DNA of 64,000 nucleotides from Bacteroides intestinalis (lineage in GTDB: Bacteria > Bacteroidota > Bacteroidia > Bacteroidales > Bacteroidaceae). Shown one piece after another: positions 36,343 to 44,824 of the stretch. The stretch's first letter is position 1. Each line of letters begins with the position of its first letter. Position numbers and translations under genes: made by a program. Below the pieces are notes generated by a model. The model was not told the origin of the DNA, ran no database searches, and saw nothing but the letters and a program-made list of their open reading frames with translations. The stretch is from contig NZ_CABJDN010000010.1 of the NCBI RefSeq assembly GCF_902364365.1, positions 214,506 to 278,505 on the forward strand, written 5' to 3'.

Positions 36343-36519
36343 GAGACACTTATGAGACACATGTGATACATTTACGAGACACTTGTGAGACACTTATGAG
36401 ACACTTGTGATACATTTATGAAACACTTGTGATACACTTATGATACACTGTGATACACTTATGATACACTTTATCCCTAAAAACGGCATAAACACCAATA
36501 GTGTATCATAAGTGTATCA
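36343..36519. repeat. Tandem 11-bp minisatellite with an inverted copy
   Basis: Twelve head-to-tail copies of a unit near GATACACTTAT (early copies GAGACACTTRT) run from 36343 to 36470, the tenth one base short and the last incomplete. After 29 unique bases, 36500-36519 is an exact reverse complement of 36451-36470, so a 20-bp hairpin can form. The inverted copy contains the stop codon of the U32 gene (36517-36519). Confidence 0.9.
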
Positions 36520-37806
36520 TCCGCGAGTTTTTTCAATATCCAGTCCTTTGAATTTCTTTAATTCTTCCGTAGAAACCAACTTGTAAAGTTTGTCACTGGG
36601 ACGTATTTTGTCCGCTTTCATCGAGAAATGCTGCCCTTTCTTCACCGTTTGCACAGGTTTCAGATCAACACGGGCCTCATCGAGCGTAGTAAACACTGCA
36701 CCTGTAGTGGGACCGGTAATCAGTAACTTATCCCCCACATTCAACTCCGCAGCTTCTACCAAAAATTCTGCCACACCGATATTGGAGAAATATCTAATGC
36801 CTTTGCCTACATATATTTTCCGTTCCGTAGCCGCAGAACCGTAGTTCTTTGTCCACTCGCCAAGGCGTTGTCCCAGATAATAGCCATCCCAGAAGCCACG
36901 GTTGAATACTGTTTTCAATCGTTCATCCCATGCAGCAATCTTTTCATCGGTAAACGTACCGTCCAGATAAGAGCGGATTGCCTCTTTATAGCACTCCACT
37001 ACCGTACGGACATACTCCGGTCCACGGGCACGCCCTTCTATTTTGAATACCCGCACGCCTGCATCCAGCATCTTATTCATAAAATGGATGGTTTTCAGGT
37101 CTTTGGGAGACATGATATACTGATTGTCCACTTCCAGTTCCACATCCGTCTCTTTATCACGTACCGTGTAAGAGCGGCGGCACACTTGCATACAGGCACC
37201 ACGGTTAGCCGAGTGGTTCATCTCGTGAAGTGAAAGATAACATTTTCCGGACACTGCCATGCAAAGTGCACCGTGGCAAAACATCTCGATACGGATAGGT
37301 TTTCCGTTTGGTCCGCAGATATTCTCTTCGCAGATATGACGGTAAATCTCGGCTACCTGTTCCAGATTCAATTCGCGTGCCAACACCACTACGTCAGCAA
37401 ACTGTGCATAAAAGCGCAGTGCTTCCACATTCGAAATATTCAATTGTGTGGAGAGATGCACTTCCTGATCTATCTGCCGTGCATAACTCATCACAGCCAC
37501 ATCCGCAGCAATCACTGCAGAGATACCGGCTGCTTTTGCCGCATCTACAATGGTACGCATCAGCGCCAGGTCTTGGTCGTAAATAATGGTATTAACGGTG
37601 AGATAACTTTTCATCCCGTGCTCATCGCACGTATGCGCTATTTCCTTCAGGTCGTCGACGGTGAAAGTATTCGCCGAACGGGCACGCATATTCAGGTTCT
37701 CAATGCCGAAATAGATGGAATCGGCACCCGCCTGGATAGCCGCTGCGAGTGATTCGCGCGAGCCGACGGGTGCCATGATTTCAAAATCTTTTATAGTAAG
37801 GTTCAT
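36517..37806 (-). CDS. Peptidase U32 family protein, probable tRNA hydroxylation factor
   Basis: The 429-residue protein opens with IMAPVGSRESLAAAIQAGADSIYFG and carries the U32 signature EMFCHGALCMAVSGKCYLS near residue 180, with the conserved cysteines, and NRGACMQVCRRSY. The C-terminal region (about 340-420, NVGDKLLITGPTTGAVFT) is the U32 C-terminal domain. Members with this length and build include TrhP, which takes part in prephenate-dependent 5-hydroxyuridine formation in tRNA, although the family was first named for collagenase. I favour the RNA-modification role; dusB nearby fits but is not proof. The stop codon lies in the repeat hairpin. Confidence 0.88.
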   Translation of the reverse strand: MNLTIKDFEIMAPVGSRESLAAAIQAGADSIYFGIENLNMRARSANTFTVDDLKEIAHTCDEHGMKSYLTVNTIIYDQDLALMRTIVDAAKAAGISAVIAADVAVMSYARQIDQEVHLSTQLNISNVEALRFYAQFADVVVLARELNLEQVAEIYRHICEENICGPNGKPIRIEMFCHGALCMAVSGKCYLSLHEMNHSANRGACMQVCRRSYTVRDKETDVELEVDNQYIMSPKDLKTIHFMNKMLDAGVRVFKIEGRARGPEYVRTVVECYKEAIRSYLDGTFTDEKIAAWDERLKTVFNRGFWDGYYLGQRLGEWTKNYGSAATERKIYVGKGIRYFSNIGVAEFLVEAAELNVGDKLLITGPTTGAVFTTLDEARVDLKPVQTVKKGQHFSMKADKIRPSDKLYKLVSTEELKKFKGLDIEKTRG

Positions 37807-37836
37807 TTATACTTAAATCAAAAAAATCACTAATTA

Positions 37837-38301
37837 TCATTTGTTTCCCTGTGCATCCAGGTCTTTCTGGAGTTCTGTGGCAATCTCCATGCCCAGCTGT
37901 TGTCCGATCTGCATACCTTCGGTCATCATAGCAGGCGTAGATGCACCCAGCTTCTTTCCGACAGGTGTTTCATAAAAAGCAACGATTTTCTTCAAATCAT
38001 CCAATGTGAGATACTTCTGATAGACAGGAGCATAAAGTTCCGCCAGCTTACTTCCGAATTTAGTTTCCCACTTCTTCTGGAAACCATCCCAGAAAGCGGT
38101 TGAAGCCGAAGGCGACTGTTGTTTCAACATAGCTATCATCTGTGGTACCATAGCCTTTGCAGATGCCATAGAACCGGATAATTCAAGCATTTTTTCCAAT
38201 GTAGCCTTGTACTCGTCATTTGGAGCCTGTGCAGAAACAGAAGGTGCAGCAGCAAACAGCATGGCTACACACATCACTACTAAAACCAAACCTTTTCTCA
38301 T
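37837..38301 (-). CDS. DUF2059 exported protein
   Basis: The 154-residue protein has a signal peptide (VLVVMCVAMLFAAAPSVSAQ) and a DUF2059 body with YAPVYQKYLTLDDLKKIVAF and YETPVGKKLGASTPAMM. The family is periplasmic, helical and of unknown role. It starts the minus-strand group DUF2059, U32, thioesterase, dprA, with a -7 box (TACCTTTG, 38333-38340) upstream. Confidence 0.88.
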   Translation of the reverse strand: MRKGLVLVVMCVAMLFAAAPSVSAQAPNDEYKATLEKMLELSGSMASAKAMVPQMIAMLKQQSPSASTAFWDGFQKKWETKFGSKLAELYAPVYQKYLTLDDLKKIVAFYETPVGKKLGASTPAMMTEGMQIGQQLGMEIATELQKDLDAQGNK

Positions 38302-38332
38302 AATTCTATAATAGTTAAATAAATGAATGATA

Positions 38333-38360
38333 CAAAGGTAGGCTTTTTTCCGTATTTTTG
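38333..38360. promoter_or_regulatory. Back-to-back -7 boxes of DUF2059 and dusB
   Basis: TACCTTTG on the minus strand (38333-38340) and TATTTTTG on the plus strand (38353-38360) point away from each other, only 12 bases apart. Neither has a clear -33 box, as each would fall in the other's territory. Confidence 0.5.
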
Positions 38361-38391
38361 CAGCGAAATAATCATTTAGTTCAATTCATCC

Positions 38392-39372
38392 ATGAAGATA
38401 GGCCACATAGATCTGGGCGAACGCCCCATATTTTTAGCTCCGATGGAGGACGTCACCGACCCCGCATTCCGACTGATGTGCAAGAAGTTTGGCGCCAATA
38501 TGGTGTACACTGAATTTGTATCGGCAGATGCCCTGATACGTTCCGTCAGCAAAACCGAGCAGAAACTGAATATCAGTGACGAAGAACGCCCCGTAGCCAT
38601 ACAGATATATGGTAAAGACACAGAGACCATGGTGGAAGCCGCACGTATTGTGGAAGAAGCACGACCGGATATTCTTGATATTAACTTTGGCTGTCCCGTA
38701 AAGCGCGTAGCAGGCAAGGGTGCAGGTGCAGGTATGTTACAGAATATTCCCAAGATGCTTGAAATTACCCGTGCCGTAGTAGATGCCGTAAAGATACCCG
38801 TCACCGTAAAAACCCGTTTGGGCTGGGATGCCAACAATAAAATCATCGTAGATCTTGCCGAGCAGTTACAGGATTGCGGTATTGCCGCCCTCACCATTCA
38901 TGGGCGTACCCGTGCACAAATGTACACCGGTGAAGCAGACTGGACACTTATCGGTGAGGTGAAGAAGAACCCGCGGATACACATTCCCATTATCGGTAAC
39001 GGAGATGTCACTACCCCTCAAAGGGCAAAAGAATGTTTTGAGCTTTACGGAGTAGACGCAATCATGATAGGCCGCGCCAGCTTCGGCCGTCCGTGGATAT
39101 TCAAGGAAGTAAGGCATTATCTGGAAACAGGCGAGGAATTGCCTCCGCTGAGTGCGGAGTGGAAATTGAGTGTATTACGTCAGGAAGTAGTAGACAGCGT
39201 CAATCTGTTGGATGAACGAAGAGGGATTCTGCATGTACGCCGCCATCTGGCAGCAAGTCCGTTGTTTAAGGGAATACCCAATTTCCGGGATACACGCATC
39301 GCTATGCTACGGGCAGAAACGAAAGAAGAGTTGTTTCGTATATTCGATACAATCAGTCCGTTACTGTCTTAA
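38392..39372 (+). CDS. dusB: tRNA dihydrouridine synthase DusB
   Basis: The 326-residue enzyme shows the Dus barrel: LAPMEDVTDPAFRLMCKKFG at the N-terminus, the flavin and catalytic-Cys region INFGCPVKRVAGKGAGAGML near residue 100, VTVKTRLGW, LTIHGRTRAQMYTG and IIGNGDVTTPQRA, then GRASFGRPWIF. It reduces uridine to dihydrouridine in the tRNA D-loop using FMN and NADPH. It is the only plus-strand gene in the stretch from 8659 to 42440, and diverges from DUF2059. The start at 38392 follows the -7 box by 32 bases. Confidence 0.95.
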   Translation: MKIGHIDLGERPIFLAPMEDVTDPAFRLMCKKFGANMVYTEFVSADALIRSVSKTEQKLNISDEERPVAIQIYGKDTETMVEAARIVEEARPDILDINFGCPVKRVAGKGAGAGMLQNIPKMLEITRAVVDAVKIPVTVKTRLGWDANNKIIVDLAEQLQDCGIAALTIHGRTRAQMYTGEADWTLIGEVKKNPRIHIPIIGNGDVTTPQRAKECFELYGVDAIMIGRASFGRPWIFKEVRHYLETGEELPPLSAEWKLSVLRQEVVDSVNLLDERRGILHVRRHLAASPLFKGIPNFRDTRIAMLRAETKEELFRIFDTISPLLS

Positions 39373-39402
39373 ATATATTCAAAGGGGGATTCTATCACAC
39401 AG

Positions 39403-40368
39403 TTACTTAAACATTGGCTGTGCGAACCATCTCTTAAACATCCACGTCACCACCACATACAGGCCGAAAGCTGAGATGAACCCTACAATCGAGTCGATGA
39501 GATAATGTGCCTGGATATACACTGTGGCACAGCAAAGCAGTATATAAAATGGAAACAGACATGCAAACAGCCAGCGACTGCCACGCCATGCCATAATCAT
39601 CAGGAGCGTGGAGATACCCACATGTGAACTGGGAAAAGCCGCCGTAGGACGCTCACCAATTTGCTGTGACCCCTCTACCAGGTTGTAGAAGAACCCATGG
39701 TCGTATCCCGGTCCGGGCAGCAACTCCTGATTATGGTTGAAGTAATCTCCGATGGAAGGGAACACCCCTTGCGCCACATTATCATCTCCGATAGCCGGAA
39801 AATAGAATTGCGGGCCTGCCACCGGAACAAAGATATAAACCAGATAATAGATAAAGAACGAAGTGACCAACACGAATGATAACTTTTCGAAGTACTGAAA
39901 ACGGTAGATAAAGTACCAGAGCACCACAATCAGAATCATCGGATAGTAGAAGAAATACCCCATATTAAACGGCTCACTCACCCACATCTGCGGAAAACGA
40001 AGACAGAACCATACTGCCGGTTGTCCGTTGAACAGCCACTGTTCGGCCGAAGCAAAAACATGGTCAAGGTTCGGGAATATCCGGTTAAACTCAAATGTAT
40101 CGGGGTACCAATAAGAGAGCAGGGACATCTGGATGGCAATACGCACAAAAGCAGAGAACTTACAGGGTGCCAGCCGGTAAAGATACATCAACAGGAATGT
40201 CATGCCGGCAATCATGGCACGATCAATCAGCATCTGTACAGGATGATCCATTTCCTGGAAAAGAAACAAGATCAAAATAGAAGTCAACAGATTATATATA
40301 AGTGTTATCTTCTCGACTGCAAACAACCCTTTCCGGGTTTCTACCTTTTTAAATAAATCTAAAGCCAT
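39403..40368 (-). CDS. PAP2-family membrane phosphatase
   Basis: The 321-residue integral membrane protein has about six hydrophobic helices. The acid phosphatase signature is visible from residue 240 on: GERPTAAFPSSHVGIS (the PSxH motif with catalytic His) and later YIQAHYLIDSIVG (HxxxD). It removes phosphate from a lipid such as undecaprenyl pyrophosphate, phosphatidylglycerol phosphate or a sphingolipid precursor; which is not clear. Its start codon overlaps the end of the epimerase gene by ten bases, so the two are translationally coupled. Confidence 0.88.
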   Translation of the reverse strand: MALDLFKKVETRKGLFAVEKITLIYNLLTSILILFLFQEMDHPVQMLIDRAMIAGMTFLLMYLYRLAPCKFSAFVRIAIQMSLLSYWYPDTFEFNRIFPNLDHVFASAEQWLFNGQPAVWFCLRFPQMWVSEPFNMGYFFYYPMILIVVLWYFIYRFQYFEKLSFVLVTSFFIYYLVYIFVPVAGPQFYFPAIGDDNVAQGVFPSIGDYFNHNQELLPGPGYDHGFFYNLVEGSQQIGERPTAAFPSSHVGISTLLMIMAWRGSRWLFACLFPFYILLCCATVYIQAHYLIDSIVGFISAFGLYVVVTWMFKRWFAQPMFK

Positions 40369-41366
40369 CCCTCGTTCTTATACCAGGCAACGGTTTCCTT
40401 CACGCCTTGCTCCAGATTATACCGGGGCGCAAATCCCAACTCTTTTACAGCCGGGGTAATGTCACATTGCCAATTGCGTTGTTTCATTATGTTATACTTA
40501 TCAGAATTGAGCGTACTTGGTATCTTGTTCCACCTTGCCCAGGATTCAGCGAGCAAAGATACAACTTTCAGCACAATTAACGGACATATCACCCGAATTA
40601 CAAACGGATTACCCAATTCTTTCCGTATCAAATCGGAAAAAGCACGGCTACGATACACCTGACCGTCTGCCAGGAAATAGGCACGGCGGCATACCTGTTT
40701 CTCGATGCCGAGGAACACAGCCTGCACAATATCTTTCACATAAATAAATGTCAGATCCTGACGGCGGAAACCGACTGCAAAATCCGTATGTTGCTTGATG
40801 GACTTAGCCATCAGGTAGTAATCTTTTTCACGCGGGCCATATACTCCCGTAGGACGATAAATAACATAGGGGAAGCCGGGAATACTTTGCAAATAAAGCT
40901 CGGCTTTGAGTTTGCTCAATCCGTAAGCGGTATTGGGCAGGGGCGAATCTTCCTCTGTAATCGGTTGGTAAGTTTTCTCATGAATAGGACCGAATACGCT
41001 CAGCGTACTAATATAAATAAACTGTTTCGGTATCATGTTCAGCTCGCGAAGAGTATCGACGAAATATTTCGTCTGCAAATAATTCACCCGGTCGAATTCC
41101 CGTTTATCGGTACACTTGGTTACACCGGCACAATGGATGATATAATCAAACTTGTTATACGTTCCTTTGTGTCCGGAAAGTTGGGCACGCAGTTCATTGG
41201 GATGTGCAAAGTCCAGTTCAAGGATATGTATCTTACGGTTGCGCAAATACTCCCGGCTACTGCTAGAACGGATACCCGCCCACACGCCGAACTTCCGCTT
41301 CAACGCTTCTTCCACGATGAAACTTCCAATAAATCCGCTGGCTCCTGTAATTAATATACTTTCCAC
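40359..41366 (-). CDS. NAD-dependent epimerase/dehydratase family protein
   Basis: The 335-residue protein is an extended short-chain dehydrogenase: nucleotide-binding ITGASGFIGSFIVEEAL at the start, DYIIHCAGVTK, STLSVFGP with the catalytic Ser/Thr, and the YGLSKLKAE active-site YxxxK near residue 165, then YRPTGVYGPREKDYY. The substrate is not evident: a nucleotide sugar or a sterol/isoprenoid-like lipid are possible. Coupling with a PAP2 lipid phosphatase makes a lipid or lipid-linked-sugar role somewhat more likely. Confidence 0.88.
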   Translation of the reverse strand: MESILITGASGFIGSFIVEEALKRKFGVWAGIRSSSSREYLRNRKIHILELDFAHPNELRAQLSGHKGTYNKFDYIIHCAGVTKCTDKREFDRVNYLQTKYFVDTLRELNMIPKQFIYISTLSVFGPIHEKTYQPITEEDSPLPNTAYGLSKLKAELYLQSIPGFPYVIYRPTGVYGPREKDYYLMAKSIKQHTDFAVGFRRQDLTFIYVKDIVQAVFLGIEKQVCRRAYFLADGQVYRSRAFSDLIRKELGNPFVIRVICPLIVLKVVSLLAESWARWNKIPSTLNSDKYNIMKQRNWQCDITPAVKELGFAPRYNLEQGVKETVAWYKNEGWL

Positions 41367-41399
41367 CCGTTACTCTTTACGTTAAACAAATGTATAGAG

Positions 41400-41468
41400 T
41401 GATTAGTGTTTAGTGACAAGTGATTAGCACAGGAAACCTGCTAATCATTTATCACTAACCGCTTGTCA
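41400..41468 (-). repeat. GTGATTAG-type repeats and hairpin after the transporter gene
   Basis: Repeats of GTGATTAGTG / AGTGATTAGC are followed by their inverted form (TGCTAATCA, ATCACTAA), giving a stem of about 20 bp with bulges between 41413 and 41459. Related GTGATTAGTG text appears at 35885-35925 before the thioesterase stop. It probably acts as the transcript end of the cation transporter gene. Confidence 0.55.
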
Positions 41469-42383
41469 CTATTTCAACGGTTCGACATGAATACCCACAT
41501 GTGTACCCCTACCGAACATCTCTTTCAGCTTGTTCTCTATTTCCGTCGCTGTCCGGTGTGCCTCTTCCAAAGGAATCTTGCCATCCATACGCACATGTAC
41601 TTCGATGGCACAATAGCTCCCAATACGGCGTGTGCGCAAATGATGCGGTGAACTGACACCGGGAAACGACAGAATGATCTCCTGTATCCGGTCTTCCACC
41701 TCGGCAGGCAACGATTTCTCCAGTAGTTCATCTACACAAGGTATAAGCAACCGGATAGAGACTTTCATTATAAAGAAGCTCACCACCACTGCCGCTATCG
41801 GGTCGAGTACCCGCCAATGGGGTCCCAGCAAAATAGCACCACCAATACCGATAGCTGTACCGATGGAAGAAAGTGCATCACTCCGGTGGTGCCACGCATT
41901 GGCAATCACCGCCTGTGAGTTCAATTTCTTCCCCTTGAATACTGTATAGTGATAAAGAACTTCCTTTGAAACAATGGATATCAACGCCGCTGCCAGCGCC
42001 AGGATACCCGGTTCCTGCAAAGAATCTCCCTGCAAGAAACGATAAATGGACGATGCACCGCTCCAGAGAATGCCAAATCCCACAAACAGCAACAGAATAC
42101 CGATAATAGCCGTAGCCAATGTCTCGTACTTTCCGTGCCCGTAATCGTGGCTTTCATCCTCGGGCTTGGCAGATATGCGTACAAATACAATCACTATAAT
42201 GTCAGTGACAAAGTCCGACAATGAATGAACCGCATCTGCCAGCATAGCAGCACTATGACCGAAAAAAGCGGCAAAGAACTTGAACACAAGCAAGAGGAAG
42301 TTTACAATGCTACCCACCACGGTCACCCGGTAAATACCTTTTTCCCGTTCGGTGTTTTGCTTATCCAACGCTTGTTCCATCAT
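41469..42383 (-). CDS. Cation diffusion facilitator family transporter
   Basis: The 304-residue form starts at the first ATG of MMEQALDKQ. An upstream start at 42440 is ruled out because the -7 box TATATTTG (42407-42414) lies inside it. Six membrane helices carry the two metal sites: AVHSLSDFVTD in helix 2 and NAWHHRSDALSS in helix 5, both HxxxD. The C-terminal cytoplasmic dimer domain (about 215-300) ends in THVGIHVEP. It exports divalent metals such as Zn, Fe, Co or Mn in exchange for protons; the metal is not decided here. Divergent from rnr. Confidence 0.92.
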   Translation of the reverse strand: MMEQALDKQNTEREKGIYRVTVVGSIVNFLLLVFKFFAAFFGHSAAMLADAVHSLSDFVTDIIVIVFVRISAKPEDESHDYGHGKYETLATAIIGILLLFVGFGILWSGASSIYRFLQGDSLQEPGILALAAALISIVSKEVLYHYTVFKGKKLNSQAVIANAWHHRSDALSSIGTAIGIGGAILLGPHWRVLDPIAAVVVSFFIMKVSIRLLIPCVDELLEKSLPAEVEDRIQEIILSFPGVSSPHHLRTRRIGSYCAIEVHVRMDGKIPLEEAHRTATEIENKLKEMFGRGTHVGIHVEPLK

Positions 42384-42406
42384 CCAGCCGTTTTTATAAA
42401 TCGTTG

Positions 42407-42414
42407 CAAATATA
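42407..42414 (-). promoter_or_regulatory. -7 box of the cation transporter gene
   Basis: TATATTTG on the minus strand, 24 bases before the chosen start. No good -33 box. Confidence 0.45.
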
Positions 42415-42534
42415 GTACATAAATCCGTTTGCTTCTGCAATTTACCGGTTATTTTCTACCAACAAAGAATATTTTGGGGGTAGATTGAACGACTGATAGC
42501 AATTATTTGTTTACTTTGTAGGCGTGAGTTAGCT

Positions 42535-42622
42535 ACAGGTTACGAGCTACAAGCTACAAGTACTATGCAGTCCAATACTTATTGTAGCAGTTTTTATACT
42601 TGTAACCTACAACTCGTAACTA
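42535..42622. repeat. Imperfect long inverted repeat upstream of rnr
   Basis: GTTACGAGCTACAAGCTACAAG near 42540 and its inverted counterpart near 42600-42620 (ending CAACTCGTAAC) agree at about 18 of 23 positions over a 35-nt loop. All differences are transitions that would be G-U pairs in minus-strand RNA. The loop includes short CTACAAG direct repeats. Confidence 0.6.
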
Positions 42623-42637
42623 AAAACTTTTAAATAT

Positions 42638-44782
42638 ATGACCAAGAACAAAGAAAAGAAAGCCGGCAAACGGATGAAGAAAAAAGAACTCATCGCCGCG
42701 CTAATGGATTTTTTCCATTCAAAACCCGACGAAGTACTGTCTCTAAAATACATATTTGAACAACTTCACCTCACCACGCATCCACTGAAGATGTTGTGCA
42801 GGGATATCCTGAGTGACCTGTTGCTGGACGACTACATCACCGAAGTGGATAAAAGCAAGTATAAACTGAACAACCACGGTGTAGAAATGGTGGGTACCTT
42901 CCAGCGCAAAAGTAACGGAAAGAACTCTTTCATTCCCGAAGGTGGCGGCGATCCGATATTCGTTGCCGAACGTAACTCGGCACACGCAATGAACAATGAC
43001 AAAGTACGCATCTCCTTCTATGCCAAGCGTCGTGGACGTGAAGCCGAAGGGGAAGTCATCGAAATACTGGAACGCGCCAACGATACCTTTGTCGGTACAT
43101 TGGAAGTAGGCAGTTCATATGCTTTCCTCGTAACGGAAAACCGTACGCTTGCCAACGATATCTTTATCCCGAAAGAGAAGCTGAAAGGCGGAAAGACAGG
43201 TGATAAGGCCATCGTGAAAGTGGTGGAATGGCCCGACAAAGCCAAAAACCCCATCGGGCAAGTCATCGACATTCTGGGTAAAGCAGGCGACAATACCACC
43301 GAGATGCACGCTATCCTCGCCGAATTCGGTTTACCTTACGTTTACCCTTCATCCGTAGAAAAAGCTGCGGACAGAATCCCTGCCGAGATTTCTGCCGAAG
43401 AGATTGCCAAGCGCGAGGACTTCCGGAATGTGACTACTTTCACCATCGACCCGAAAGATGCCAAGGACTTCGACGATGCTCTCTCTATCCGTAAAATAAA
43501 GGATGGCTTGTGGGAAGTAGGTGTACACATTGCCGATGTCACCCACTACGTCACCGAGGGCAGCATCATCGATAAAGAAGCTGAAAAGCGTGCCACATCT
43601 GTTTATCTGGTAGACCGTACCATCCCGATGCTTCCCGAACGCCTCTGTAACTTCATCTGCTCCCTGCGTCCCGATGAAGAGAAACTGGCATACTCGGTCA
43701 TCTTTGAGATCAATGAAAAAGGAGATGTGAAGGATTCACGCGTAGTACATACGGTAATCAAGTCCGACCGCCGCTTCACTTACGAGGAAGCACAACAGGT
43801 GATTGAAACTAAAGAAGGTGACTTCAAGGAAGAAATCCTGATGCTGGATACCATAGCCAAGGCATTACGCCAAAAGCGTTTCGTATCCGGAGCCATCAAC
43901 TTCGACCGCTACGAAGTGAAGTTCGAGATAGACGCAAAAGGCAAACCCATCAGCGTTTACTTCAAAGTGTCCCAGGATGCCAATAAGCTGGTAGAAGAGT
44001 TCATGCTGCTTGCCAACCGTACCGTAGCCGAGAAGATCGGTCGCGTACCGAAAAACAAGAAAGCAAAGGTATTCCCTTATCGTATCCACGATCTTCCGGA
44101 CCCGGAAAAGCTGGATAACCTGGCGCAATTCATTGCCCGATTCGGCTACAAACTGCGCACCAGCGGTACGAAGACGGATGTATCCAAGTCCATCAACCAC
44201 TTACTGGATGATATTCAAGGGAAGAAAGAAGAGAACCTTATCGAAACCGTATCCATCCGTGCCATGCAGAAAGCGCGTTATTCCACGCATAACATCGGGC
44301 ACTACGGATTGGCATTCGATTACTATACACATTTCACCTCCCCCATCCGCCGGTTCCCGGATATGATGGTACACCGCCTGCTCACCAAATACCTGGATGG
44401 CGGACGCAGTGTTTCCGAAACTAAGTACGAAGATCTTTGCGACCATTCCAGCAACATGGAGCAGATAGCCGCCAATGCCGAACGGGCTTCTGTGAAGTAC
44501 AAACAGGTAGAGTTTATGACGGAACGTCTGGGACAGATATTCGACGGTGTAATCTCCGGCGTAACGGAGTGGGGTCTGTACGTAGAGCTGAACGAAAACA
44601 AGTGTGAAGGTATGATACCTATCCGCGACCTCGATGATGACTATTACGAGTTTGATGAAAAGAATTACTGCCTGCGCGGACGCCGTAAACACCGCACATA
44701 CAGCTTGGGCGATGCAATTACCATCAAGGTAGCACGTGCCAACCTGGAGAAGAAACAACTGGACTTTGCTTTGGTAGACTAA
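42638..44782 (+). CDS. rnr: Ribonuclease R
   Basis: The 714-residue exoribonuclease begins with a lysine-rich segment and a winged-helix domain (KKELIAALMDFFHSKPDEVL). Cold-shock-like OB domains follow (GTFQRKSNGKNSFIPEGGGD), then the RNB catalytic domain with IDPKDAKDFDDALS near residue 270, whose Asp cluster binds the metal. The C-terminal S1 domain (about 640-714) reads FDGVISGVTEWGLYVELNEN. It degrades structured RNA from the 3' end in the cytoplasm. It ends in a terminator shared with the convergent HTCS gene. Identification is certain. Confidence 0.96.
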   Translation: MTKNKEKKAGKRMKKKELIAALMDFFHSKPDEVLSLKYIFEQLHLTTHPLKMLCRDILSDLLLDDYITEVDKSKYKLNNHGVEMVGTFQRKSNGKNSFIPEGGGDPIFVAERNSAHAMNNDKVRISFYAKRRGREAEGEVIEILERANDTFVGTLEVGSSYAFLVTENRTLANDIFIPKEKLKGGKTGDKAIVKVVEWPDKAKNPIGQVIDILGKAGDNTTEMHAILAEFGLPYVYPSSVEKAADRIPAEISAEEIAKREDFRNVTTFTIDPKDAKDFDDALSIRKIKDGLWEVGVHIADVTHYVTEGSIIDKEAEKRATSVYLVDRTIPMLPERLCNFICSLRPDEEKLAYSVIFEINEKGDVKDSRVVHTVIKSDRRFTYEEAQQVIETKEGDFKEEILMLDTIAKALRQKRFVSGAINFDRYEVKFEIDAKGKPISVYFKVSQDANKLVEEFMLLANRTVAEKIGRVPKNKKAKVFPYRIHDLPDPEKLDNLAQFIARFGYKLRTSGTKTDVSKSINHLLDDIQGKKEENLIETVSIRAMQKARYSTHNIGHYGLAFDYYTHFTSPIRRFPDMMVHRLLTKYLDGGRSVSETKYEDLCDHSSNMEQIAANAERASVKYKQVEFMTERLGQIFDGVISGVTEWGLYVELNENKCEGMIPIRDLDDDYYEFDEKNYCLRGRRKHRTYSLGDAITIKVARANLEKKQLDFALVD

Positions 44783-44824
44783 ATAATGTATGAAGGCGCG
44801 GAATCCGCGCCTTCATACATTATT
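44782..44824. terminator. Bidirectional terminator shared by rnr and the second HTCS gene
   Basis: A 21-bp perfect stem (44782-44802 with 44804-44824) has a one-base centre, so the real hairpin opens slightly at the top. The GC core is GGCGCGGA/TCCGCGCC. It takes in the last base of the rnr stop codon on one side and two bases of the HTCS stop codon on the other. Confidence 0.85.

Noticed and set aside
36343..36470. CRISPR array
   Set aside because: Units are 11 bp and contiguous, with no spacers and no cas genes.
38376..38897. 173-codon minus-strand frame over dusB
   Set aside because: Serine/arginine-rich antisense shadow of a certain gene.
41469..42440. Longer start of the cation transporter
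   Set aside because: The extra 19 codons would cover the -7 box; MMEQ is the better start.
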